Shown in pieces: positions 36,801 through 49,200 of a DNA stretch of 64,000 bases. Numbering within the stretch: the stretch's first letter is position 1; every line of letters begins with the position of its first letter. Below the pieces are notes generated by a model. That model worked only from the letters and a program-made list of their open reading frames with translations, was not told the origin of the DNA and ran no database searches. This DNA comes from Choristocarpus tenellus KU-1152 (Eukaryota; Phaeophyceae). The translations under genes were made by a program, and so were the position numbers. The DNA lies in NCBI GenBank assembly GCA_964200185.2, contig CAXNAD020000002.1:19209-83208 (forward strand), in the 5' to 3' direction.

Positions 36801-39800
36801 ATGGAAATGGGTACATCATATGTAAAGGGATCACAAACTAGACACCAACACAGAAACGTTCAATATAGGAAGGAGAGTTTAGAGGGGTTGGATACGAAGG
36901 TTCAAGTTGACAGATCACTGTTTCGGTTTTGAATCAGATAAGGATGTCAAACAGAGAAGGATGTCAAACAATCATGTTTTGGACACTGCTTCTCTTAGCC
37001 CAAAATAGCTGGGGATGCATCTATACCTGGTCAATTATGCTTTGGAACCGAGGGTTTTCTGTGAGGAACTCATGGAGTACTGCAAGTGATTCCTCCCGGG
37101 CTGTTAGGAACCCTGCAGCAATGTCATAACCCAGTCGAAGCTGGGGATACACTAGTCGGCGCTTGATCCTGAAAATTGACAAAGGAGTCCAATGGTTTGG
37201 TACTATGCAATAAGAGTTTGTGATAAAGTGTCTGTCAGCAATAGGTGGGTTGTACTGCAGGTATATGACATACCAATACAACATACACACAGACAAAGGC
37301 TTCTGGACTATTGAATGAGGTCAAGGGCTGGGTTGCGTCAATACTTCCAAAGCACACCAACCTCCTCTACAGCAAGCATTTTCATATTGTTTAAAGGGCA
37401 ACATATTCATTTAATTACTTGACAAGATAATCAAAATGATTGGAGATGGAGGGGCACATTATGTTGGTGAAAATAGTCCAAAATACTCTAGAGAAATATA
37501 TAAATAACAACTGCGTAACACCTGTACACCCATCACTTGATGGCCTTTGATAGATAGCCTTGATAGGCCTGCACTGTCCCAGTTACATTATTACAACATC
37601 CCGTATTAGAGTCAGTTACTGCTTTATTGTGAAGGCACTTTGAATTGAAACTAAAATACTAAGAAATGTTTCGAGTCAGTTGGATCACTCCACCACTTAC
37701 ATATTGTTGAGTACTATTTAGTAACACAAATTTCTACATATTGCTTTGTAGCATCAGCAGCACCCTCTGCAGCACTCTTCATTTTCACAGTAGTGATCTG
37801 TAGTGCCCAGGTTGTCACCACCTCATCACAATTTTTGCAGGCTTGCACTATGTGTGCTCCACAAATACATGAAAATGTTAGACCAAGGGCATCTCGTGGA
37901 TTTTTTTACCCTTCCCAAATGCATGAGATTTCTAATAATATATTTGATAAGAAGGGGGCTAGGTACACGATAATATGGAAAATATGGAGGAACCGTTATT
38001 GGTTACTTCAGTTTAGTTTTGACGTTCTCAGGTTTAGACATCAATATGATGACACTATCAACCATGCCAACATACACTGTAACTGGAAGAAGTTCAACGA
38101 TACAAGGGGATGCTTGGCTGGCCCACAGGTCAGTCTCCTTCCCATCAATGGGACACACATTGCTGCTTGAGTGATTAACACACAGTAACACCTGAAGGGT
38201 CTGAAGCATGACCTGATGAAATGCAAGGGATGATTGCAGGATCTTTGGCTAAAGGAAATATCAGCCTATAGAGAGTGTCAAGGATGATGCAGGTTGTGGC
38301 AAGGATTTCACTGACACTTGCAGGGCAAAGTTATCCAATTGGATACTGTGGTGGTGAAAGACAATTGACACGTGTTGTGTAGCCTCCTCATGTAGGCATT
38401 GGTGGGGGGTGTACTGTACTGTTGCAAACCTCTTTGGTTGACCGAGGACACTGCTGTCACAAGGACCTCTACATTCTACATTGGGTAACAGCGTAGTTTG
38501 TACCCTTCTAGGGGTTGGTGTAAGAACTTCAGTTAATATGGGAAACCCCAGTGATGCAAATCAGCCAGCAGGGAGATCAATGTGGGCATTTGCATCATCT
38601 TTGGGGAATAAAAGTCACCTTAGTAGTGGTCACAGAATAATAATACCACTTCTGACCAGTAGGTGTTGCTTTCACTATGTGATGACCATGTTTCTATTTC
38701 CATCACAGGCCAAACAGTTCCCAGTGGGTTGCCTCAGCACCCTATGTCTCAAATTTGATTCTGATCACATCAAAAAGTAAACCCATTGCATTACTCGCAA
38801 GTGAGTCGCATCGCATCAGAGAGGTTCACTGGACAAGTCACATGGAGGCAGTTTGCAGAGCTCTCTCTGTAAGTAAAGTAGACTACCCTCTCCTAATGTT
38901 GTACTATGAAGTATGCTGGAATATAGTGTTGGTTATACTTTGAAGTACAAATTTTGTTGGGTAGCATAGTTAATGGGCTTAATTTTTTGTTGCAAGAAAT
39001 TCAAATTTGATCCCTCAATGAAAGGAAGAGGAAATTTCTGTTAGAAAAATGCAATTACCAAGTATTGTCGATTTTCTGCCTCTGCAGTCTCTAGCATACT
39101 GTTTGTAAGGAGGGAGTAATGTTTGTAAGGAGACACTATTGTACCCTCAGGTTGCACTTGCACGCAATTTGCATTGGACAAATTAATTTTGTGAACATTT
39201 TCGTAAACTGACTACTGACAAAGTGAGAAAGAGCCTGGGAACCTCTTCCCTGTTCTCCGTGAATTACAAATCAAGCACAGTGACAAAATGCTCACTATTT
39301 TATTACAGGCACTGGGTAGTCAGGGAAAGGACCACCTGCAAATGCCATAGGGAAGTAGAGTCGGGTTAGATTGATGGAAACAGCAGCAAGAGTGAGGTGG
39401 AACCAGGTCTTATAGACAAGGGCAAGAAAACCACCAAGAGCAGGGGGATAATGAGAGCAGTTGGGACTGGGGGGCATATACCTGATCAAGAGAGCTAGAG
39501 GTGAAAGGGAGTTCTGCTGTGCTTGATGTTTGATGATGCCCACCTTAATCGGTATTTACCTGAGAATCCCTGTTGGTATAGGCCACAACAGTATTGAGTG
39601 GTCACCTAGTTGCAATTTGGTTGACAAATGCATTGTATTCCCCCCAATAAATTAACCTTAGCCGGTCACCATCCCACCTCCACCCTGCCTCACAAGATAA
39701 TACAGAGTATCTCATCAGTGAGAAGATCCTTAGCAACAGACTAAACAAGTACTCCGCAGTAAATAGTACTTTTATTTTATATGTACTTTTATTGAGAGTT

Positions 39801-42800
39801 TACACACTTTTATTAAGTTTATCCCTCCATGTTTGTTTTTTGATAAATGAGCACGAAATATATCATGAACCCATTGTTCTTGAAATGACCTTGCACAGTC
39901 TTCCACTATATATTTATTCCAATTTATTTGTAAATAGAAAATAGAAAATGTCGGTCATTAAATAAGTAGCACCCTTCAACCATCAATCTCTAATAAATAT
40001 TTTGATATTTAAATTTCTGCTGATGTCAAGTTGCTAACACACAAACTACCCATCAAATAGTACTTTTTGATATTAAGTAAGATTTAACCATGGGGTTTGG
40101 GTCAAGTGAAATACAATAATGTGCTGTGCTGATTTGTCTATGCTCATCAGGAACCGAATCATAGAGTAGACTGCACAAATGCCCTATGGTTAGTACGGCA
40201 CTACATTTTGTAGTCAAGGTAATATGTTGGGAACAGATAATCCCTGGTTGCCTCAGGGCACAACAGTCAACTTCAGGCCCTCAATGCACCATCATAGAAC
40301 TTGGAGTTCAAGCACAGCACTAAAAGAAGTTGACATGTCTTTCTTTGTCAATGAACACCTTGAGGCAACGCTGTTGTGGATGCTTGGTGCTTGACCTACA
40401 ACGAAAGTGCTCTATTCTTCCTCACATTTTGTTAAGTGACTGTCTTCTATGCGTAGTGAATGTGAATATAGAGACAGGAAGTATGTTCATTTCTTGTGGT
40501 CAGGACGGAATTCAGGACCCATGTAAGCTCACTCGCATGGAGGATCTGTTCCTTAAAAACGATTCATGGTTTCCAAACTTTCACATTGAGTACTTCACAA
40601 CAGGGATGGCAACAAAAAGAACATACAGTCATTATTTCAAATATGGGGTTTCACTTGCATCGCATGCTGAAAATAGGACTAGCTTCCACCAGAGTGGCAA
40701 TGTTGACTTGTCCAATTTTATATCTCACACAAAGTGTGAGGGAAAAAATGGGTGGATCAGGGTCTTGAATCTGGGATGTCCACATAATATCTCAGGGTTG
40801 TCACCTCTGATCAAGGAGAGTCATATAGCAATTGAAATGAGTTAGTTATTTTCTGTCTCTACATCCACACTGCATGTACTAGATGTACCACAAAAAGTGA
40901 AAAATACACAATTACACTATTTCTTTTAGACACTCACAACCTGGCACAGTTTAAAACATATCCTGGACGGCTGTAATGGCTTCACTGATATTGTCAAAGC
41001 TGAGCAAAGCAATTCACTGGCACAGTCTACACCAAGGAGGATGATGCTGGGAAAGTACCCATTCAGGCAGGGCAGGTGCAATGAATGCCACGCTGCCTTC
41101 CCGTACAATTTGTCCTTAGAAACACTCACTCAATGCAACCCGCCTCTACATCACTCACAGGTCAAAAGCAATTATAATTGTGGGTGATGAGCACCCCAGT
41201 TTAATTGACACACACCTTAAAAACAAAAAACCTCTCATTGTTTTTGTAGTCAAGGTGCCAAATATTGTACTTGGAATAAAAAGCTCCTGCCCAACCATGT
41301 ACTGTTGAAATAATTAAGTTACTGTTTATGCACAGTGATAAACACATGATGAAAAATATTCAACCGTATACTTTGGATCAAGCTACACAGCTTACTGGAT
41401 GAGGAGAAGCACACTGTAAAACATTGGACTGGACTCATCCTAAAGACACCTAAAATGAATGTCCCGCTCTGGACCTTCACTCGCTGGGGTTGCAATTTGA
41501 CTCATGGTGGTTGGTAAGTTGCAACATCAGCAATCTTTGTTTGAGAAAGCTGCAGGTATTTTTTAAGCTTCAATTCAATGATTAAAGTAAATAGTAAAAT
41601 TACAGTTCTATCCACGTACTACAGGATTATAATAGCATGGGATAAGCATCGATGCATTTCTATTTTGATGGAGAGCAGGGTGTATGCCAAATGCTGAACT
41701 GGATGGGGGTATCTAAGCTTCTGAGGCAATGCTCTTATATACTGACAAACAGCATTCAGTCCCCCATAGAAATCTGTTGTGACTCTCACCTGTCAACATG
41801 CTTTATCACCCATTGTCCCAAGGCTCCGCAGGGTGTTGCATCGATTTCATCTTTGTGGCCTACTGGGAGATCCTCATCTGAAATGGAAAATTCATCAGAG
41901 TCTCGGCCAGAGACCAATGGTAGACTAGTAGTGCTAATAAGCAAATTCCTTCCTAATCCCTGGCTTGAATCATCACTGGCAGGTTTTCTGCTTGATACAA
42001 ATAAAAACACAACAGGTGCATGGGAAAATGTAAACTATATGTCAGAGAGTTCGCCACTGGAGGTCAGGACAGTGCTTGGATAGAGTGGATTATTCTGACC
42101 TACAGCAGTAGTTCAAAGTATAACTATCAACTTACATGAGAGCGCTGTCCACCTTTCTCTATCTTGGAGCACCACAACCTACAGATAGACCTGGCAATTT
42201 GCTGCACCTCACTTTGGAATGAATGAGGTGAGACACCCAAACACAGGGGAATGCTGTTGACTGCATTATGGTGTGCACTTCCTTCTTGCTTGTGCAATGA
42301 GCTGCAGTCAATAGCTCCATGCAGCAGATGTATGACTATACTGAAGCTTACACACTAAAAAATCTCAGGACAACCTATTAATACAAGTTTTCTTTTCTTT
42401 CATTTTTTTATGAGACTTTTGAGTCCTATGGTGTAAGTTCTAGTCATGACAGGGTATTCAACAGAGAGACCCAGAGTTACCAGGCAAAGTTGCTGCTCGG
42501 TTTGTAGAGTTAGTTTAGCATGTGCTTCGAATGAAAAATTACAGGGAATAGCTGTCCTTTCTGACAAGATCTGCAACTCTGGCATGCCCCTGGATTCCTT
42601 TTCCCCCTCCGAGCAGGTATGGAATTGCTTCCTATTTAGCTGTTGACTATAAATCTTCTCAACACCAAGGACACTTCAACCTTCTACATTGATACTGAGG
42701 AATGCATATGGCCCACGTAGCCATTGCATAGAGATGGAAAGTACAATTACAAAGTGCATAATGGTGCTTTTTTCATCGAGGTGCACTCAAAAAGCACACT

Positions 42801-43179
42801 AGACTGGAAAGATCTTTGTAGAGGATTGCATAGCAACATAATCTGGAACAAGTAATATCTAGAGACGTTTATTACTATCAGCTAGGAAAGTTACTGTAGG
42901 AGTGGAATACCTGGTGTGTTTTCTACAGTGTCAATGCTTACCTTACATTATCTGAACATTTGGGGCTTAGGACTTGTGTGGTAGTACTGCGAGTACCCGC
43001 TGCTCTCAATATACCTAGAGTCTTGATCTTCACAGCAAGGCCTGGGACAGATGGAGTCTTTGAGAAATAGAAAGGAGGGGCTTGTGTCAGTATGCTCTAG
43101 AAAGCTCAAATACTGTGTTGGATATACCACTGCTTGATAAAAAAAGAATCAGTATCTTATTACACCCTCCTTCACACTA

Positions 43180-43210
<31 letters not shown>

Positions 43211-46200
43211 TATATTTGGTTGTCACAGGTACAGATAGAAAGCATGTGAAGGATAAGGTGTACATAAACATTTCTGTCTTGATTGACAATTGCCAACTAC
43301 AATACTAAAATTGTACATAAAAATAAAGTATGCTGAAAGCATTAAAATGATCAATACTACCTAAGATTCCTGTAACTTCTTGTATGTGTAGTTTGACTTG
43401 GACCATGGACCACATCCAGAGCCTCTATATATATACACATATTGTCAAATATTGAGATACCACTGTTCCTCTGGGGCAGACAGTTGCGTCACTATCTTCC
43501 CTGGTGAAACAGTGGAAGAGTATTTTTAAATTGACAAAATCAGAGGTTGGGTACTATCCAGCATAGTCCATGGACCATCATCCCCACTAATCACACACTT
43601 GCCCTAAGAAAATCATCTCAATATTTGTATCTTCCCTTGAACCCGTTCCTGGACCCCTCTCTCACCCCCTCTTTATTTTCCCACTGTTGGGAGGGAGCCC
43701 TAAAAGCAGTCCAACCAATGGAACAGTGATATCTCAATATTTGACATGTAGTAGTACACAAATTGAATGATCAGAGCTTGCAATATATTGTACAGTTTAG
43801 GAGCTCAGTGCTAGTATATTTGTAGTAAGAAGAGCTTCGAGATGGGAATCACTAATCTTGCTGTTCCTGACCAGGTGGTGATACTAAAATAGTTTTCCAG
43901 GGTATTTGATAGAAACTTGACTAAATAATTTTGCTATTTTTGCCCTACAGGCGATGATACAGTGAACATATGTTATGCAGGGTATGTATAAGTGTTCAGG
44001 TAATTGTCAGTACATAGTTATCTGCCATTCATTCCAAGAAGAGCAAACACCACCTCTAACTATACTACATGATGTGATCTATTTTAAATCATGTCACAAT
44101 AAACAAGTGCAGTAGATCCAACATTATCCAAAGGTGACGTTTCTTAGTGATAACCTTTATTTTTTTGAGTGACCTAGATCGACTACAGAGACACTCCAGA
44201 GGATTGAAATAATATTATCTTTGAAAAACCTAGATGCTACAATATCGTTCTTCAGACAGACCATCACACAATGGAAAGAGGTAATTTCACACAAAATAAA
44301 ATGTAGCAGTGGCAGTAGAGCCATCAACTCTGTGAGGTACCTACGCTGAATTGTTTTTTTTTCTTTGGTTAGCATTTCCAACAATTTTGTGTGAAGTGTT
44401 ATCTCTAGAACTTCAATTTGATCTGCCATCCCAAGCTTATCTGGTACCATAGTAATGAAAATGTAGGGATTTTCATGGACTGTATAAAAATGATAATTAC
44501 ACTTGGAATATTTTTCCACATTGGTCAACCTTGCCCAATGTGAGGTCAAACATCTAGCCTCACACTCAAATAATTTAAGCGGGAGTCAATCTTCACTATC
44601 AAGTTTACAAATACTGGTACAGTAGCACTAATTTTACACTTAGCTCATAATTGTTCTTCAAACTGCATGTTGACTTGCATTTTCTGCAGATTGGAGGTAG
44701 GGTACATATGGAAGTAAGCCTCTACACAATCAAACTCATACAGTGATCTTGTCTGCGTTTTTTATTTTGGTCAAAAATCTTTTTCAAAGTACTTTGGATT
44801 ACTATGTTTCAATCAGGTTTACAATACTGCGAATTACTCTCCTCAGTGTCTAGGAATGCAATTGACCCCATGGTATTGCTGTACATTTGATTATCTTCAA
44901 TTTAGTACCTAGAGGGTCGGTCCCCTGGAGGGCATCTGTTTTCCCATACTTTATTTCATTTGACTTTGCAGTTGAACCCAAAATAGTGAGGGATCAGGTA
45001 TCCTGTGTATGTGTAGACTAATCCAAGAAGCAAGCAAAGATAGGGTGAATGCCCATTTAGCATCCCTTGGACCCCACTATGCCAGACTCCACAAGATACT
45101 CCCTCCCACCCCCTACTCCACTTGATTGTGAGTGTGAGTGTGAGTGTGAGTGTGAATGTGAGTTTCCCTATGTCTTGAAGTATTGCGTTCAGATGCACAA
45201 ACACAAGTATAACAGTACATGATTTACGAGGATTGTTGGGGGTGAACCCTTTACAATTTGATCTCTGCATGTTTGTAGTTGCCCACCTTGATAGGAAGGT
45301 ATAAATACTGTAGGGTGCAGATTGCAATGTTATAGAGAGAATGAAACTTAGCATTCATCTGACTGGGAAAACATCCTGAAAACCTGTTGACCATGTGTAA
45401 TAATCCTTTCTTATTGCATCCATTGATACACCACAAGTACACTTGTTGACTAGCTCTTTTTCTGGGATCTTATCCGTGCTAGACTGGTGCAAACTATAGC
45501 TTAATTCTTTGCATTTGCTTCACTTTCAGGAGCAGACCTCTCGGAGAAGTCCTTCCATCAACTGAGTCTCAACAGACAATAAACAAAGGTGATATATTAG
45601 ATGCCAATACACACATAATTGGATTTTGACTTTTGACCCCGAGTGGTGCATCAGATGACATGGGTGATACGAGGAAATGAGACAGTGTCCTTCACATTTT
45701 AGGATAGTTCTCAAGAATGGTTAGTCGAATCACCTGTAGGCTTTGATGACAACTAACCCTCGGGAATGGTTTATATTGCACTAGATCCCTTCAAATTACC
45801 CAGTACATAACTAGGGTGGACACTGGGCTACCCTCAAGGCTTAGTATGGGCATGCAGTTCTATGCAACAACTGGGCCACTTGACCCCTGTCTAAGGGAGC
45901 AACTTCTTGGCACCCCATCAACCTCAACACAACTCATAGAAAACTTCAGGGTGGACTTTGTGGGGCTTGAGATCTTATCTTTGCCATTTTTCGTCCACAA
46001 TGTTGGGGTCTAAGCTGGAAGAAGTGGACCACCCACTTGCAATAGTTTTGACACAAAGACAAAAAACCATCCAATCAGGGAGGGATCTTTTCATTTTTAC
46101 CTCTTTGATTTGGCTATCTAGTCCAGTTATGATCTGTACTAATGTGTGTTTGTACCTACTGGGGTTGGGACTTACTCTCATCCATTCACCTGTAGAGCTT

Positions 46201-49200
46201 ATACCCATGGTGTGTACACCAACCTTACTCTCATCCAAACTAGAGTGTACAAATAGGAGTACCCTTACCTAACCCTAAACCTTAAGCAATTGGTGGAATC
46301 TATAATCACAACATCAACCAACCATCAGCGATCATGACTGAATGAAGACTTAATCTAAATCACTAATGTTTTGATCACAAGGTCGCACTGAACCACAGCC
46401 TTGGAGGTTTTAGACCTGGATGTGTTCTTCAATATTTTATGAGAACATGAATAAGAAAGATTATGAATTATTGAAGCATATCTACTTGCAATAGCTTTGT
46501 GCATGACAATCTCTTCCTAGCGTTTTCCTTGCATTCCACTCATTTCAATATAAAATTATCATGCACTCAGTACATCAGACATGAACAAACACAAAGTAAA
46601 AATATCACTGAGCTAGCTACAATGTAGATTGAAGCTCAGGGTACACTTGCACTGCCTGCTAAATCCAAGTTTAAAACACAAAATATGGGGAAACATATTA
46701 TGTGTGAGCCTCAACTGCAGGCTCAATGAGATCAGTTTGTAGTTCAACCTGGATGACCTTCAACTCTGTGTTGATCAATTCGCAGATGAAACAGAAATTT
46801 GCTTCCCCTTATCAGAAGCAATATGCTAAGTGTTTTGGCTTCAGTTCCAAATGAACTCACAAACGTTAGTGACAGACCTCTACATAATACAACTTAAGAG
46901 AGTGGAAAGGGGGGGAATTGTGATGTCACAAATCAACTATCAGATATCTCTGATCTCTGTACATGAATGTCAGAGCTGAAATGGTTGGAACATTTTTTCT
47001 TACCTCAGGGGAAACTTTGTTTCGGCTCACAACGGACTTTGTGGCATGCTTGTAGCGAGCAAGGTGAATGTCATGAAAGTGCAGCCCTTCTGTGTGTATG
47101 CGAACCTCTTGCACAAGATCCACAAAACGCACTACTCGTAGTAGCCAGACAAATGTTGCAAAACTCCTGGAAATTTACAAGGAGTGAAATTTTCACTGGT
47201 TAAAGCACATTCAAGTGGAACTTGATGTATGCCAGGTTGCTCAACATTAAGTATTCAGCATAATCTTCCACAGGTTGATGTAGAGAGATCACATCAGACA
47301 GAATTGAGTTGTGTATACCAGAATCTCTCTGACAAAAATTGTGTAACACATATACTGTTCAGACTCACCCAAGAGTGTTCCACCCTGATCCCAAAGTAAT
47401 GATGTTCAGCATCACCACCACCATATCAAGCACCGACATAGGATGAGTCATGAAGGCATGCAAGTCTCCTTCAAGCCATATACGCAGACATACCTCCACA
47501 GCAAAGACAATAGTCCAAAACCCCAGCCATGCCTGAAGGGTATGTCGTGCGCATCTGCAAGAGTTAAGAAGGTCCCTGGGTGATACTGGAACATGTGTTG
47601 TAGACAAATCAAATCATCTCCAGGCCTGACATTGTATTGTCAGAACAACCACACAGCACACACAACTAGGCAGCAACAGCACATGAAAAAATCGTAGTGC
47701 ATAAAAGGTGAGTATCTTACAAAGTTATTATAGGATACCACTTGGTACGGGGCCTGTGGTGGAGACAACCTGGAACAACCAATCCCACTTGCCTCATATA
47801 TCCAAGAATTGGGACCACTCAGATGTGCTAGAACAGGAGATAGGACACAGGCTGACAAAAGGCCAGCAAGCCACTGGGGAGAACGCAGCCCTGCAGCTAC
47901 CTGTGGTGGGATGGTGTGATACATGTGAACCATATGCAGTCATTCTGTGGGTCGGTCTATTGCTTCTTCATATTTGTACATGGAATCCAGAAAATTGAAT
48001 CATCTCTCTTCAACCTTGTCAGAGGTAAAAATTTGAGTCAAGGTATGTCGTATGTTACCTTGTCGCGCTGGCGGTCAATTGGAGAGTCCTGACTGTGGAG
48101 CCCTTCCACATGAAAATGTGATAATGTATGAGAGAGATGCTTCCATTCATCCAGGCTACACATATTGTCTATAGCCATGTCAGCCACATGCATCATTTGC
48201 TTTGCAGCTGCACGGCATAAAACTCCATTGCTGAACTGCTTCCAGTAGCTGGTACGTTTGGAAGAAGTTGGTAGTAGAGTGCAAGGAAGCAGTTGGTTAT
48301 CTAGTCCTGTTGGAAGATACATTGAATGTGTAAGGCTCTGACTCTGCTCTAAACCCGAGATAAATGCAGAATGTTACTACCTGTTCTTGCAGACCATGTG
48401 TACTCGTCTCCTCGCCTCCAGCTCCAACAGAGCCTCATTGGTCCTCATATCCATATTCGCAGGTATTTGCTTGACCTAGCAAGCATGGGTAGCAAGTAAA
48501 ACATTTTTCATGTTACCAAAAAGGAGGTGTGCAAGGATGATTTACTGCTGAACGCGGATTACTGATTTCATCAAGTCTCTACAATTGGATAGTACTACTC
48601 ACACACCTTTGGTGCAGGCACTTCCAGATAGTAGTGCCGAGCAACATCCCATACGGTACAGTCAAATAATCGGTTCTTGCGCAAGACTTCCTCCTGTTGC
48701 TTCCCAGAATCATTGAGTGTCCGCATGGCCTACACATACAGACACACACACACAAACATATACATACATTGAAAAGTTGGTTCAATGAGCAATTCAACAA
48801 CTTGGGTGACTTCGTTGCTCGTTGCTATGGGATTATGTTCTTGTATCTTAATCTGAAGTCAGCAATTGAAGTTGTTCAGTACATGCAAGTTTTTCAGGTT
48901 ATTTGTGCTTGCGACCTCAATTCGTTCAGAGCACACCTGGTTGAAAACAACAAGCCGTGAGGCAGGAACGGTGTCCAAACCAACCAGGACAAGGAGGTGG
49001 TGCATTGTTGTTCCATTCACTGCCAAGGTCAGGACCACAATGCCTGCTGTGTGAAACATGACCTGGTTGTGATGGCAAAGACATCTGGTTTTTGCAAGGT
49101 CTCCATCATAGGCAAAGAAGTTATAGGTCTATACCAGCAAAAAAAGTTAGTGCAGATCAACGTTTACAAGTAGTGATATCCACAGGTAACCCAAGTTGGT

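Larger units (their letters stand above)
42035..47003 (-). other. Long sNHE intron (about 5 kb)
   Basis: Between the S4 exon and the Ser/Asp-rich linker exon. No extra exon identified. It carries the MITE at 43.4 kb, the GTAT microsatellite at 43.2 kb and the GTGAGT hexanucleotide tract at 45.1 kb. Confidence 0.55.

Noticed and set aside
39295-39543. Hydrophobic minus-strand frame as an extra transmembrane exon of sNHE
   Set aside because: It would fall inside the phase-2 HVDR|IKRR join, and has no phase-2 splice borders or family resemblance.
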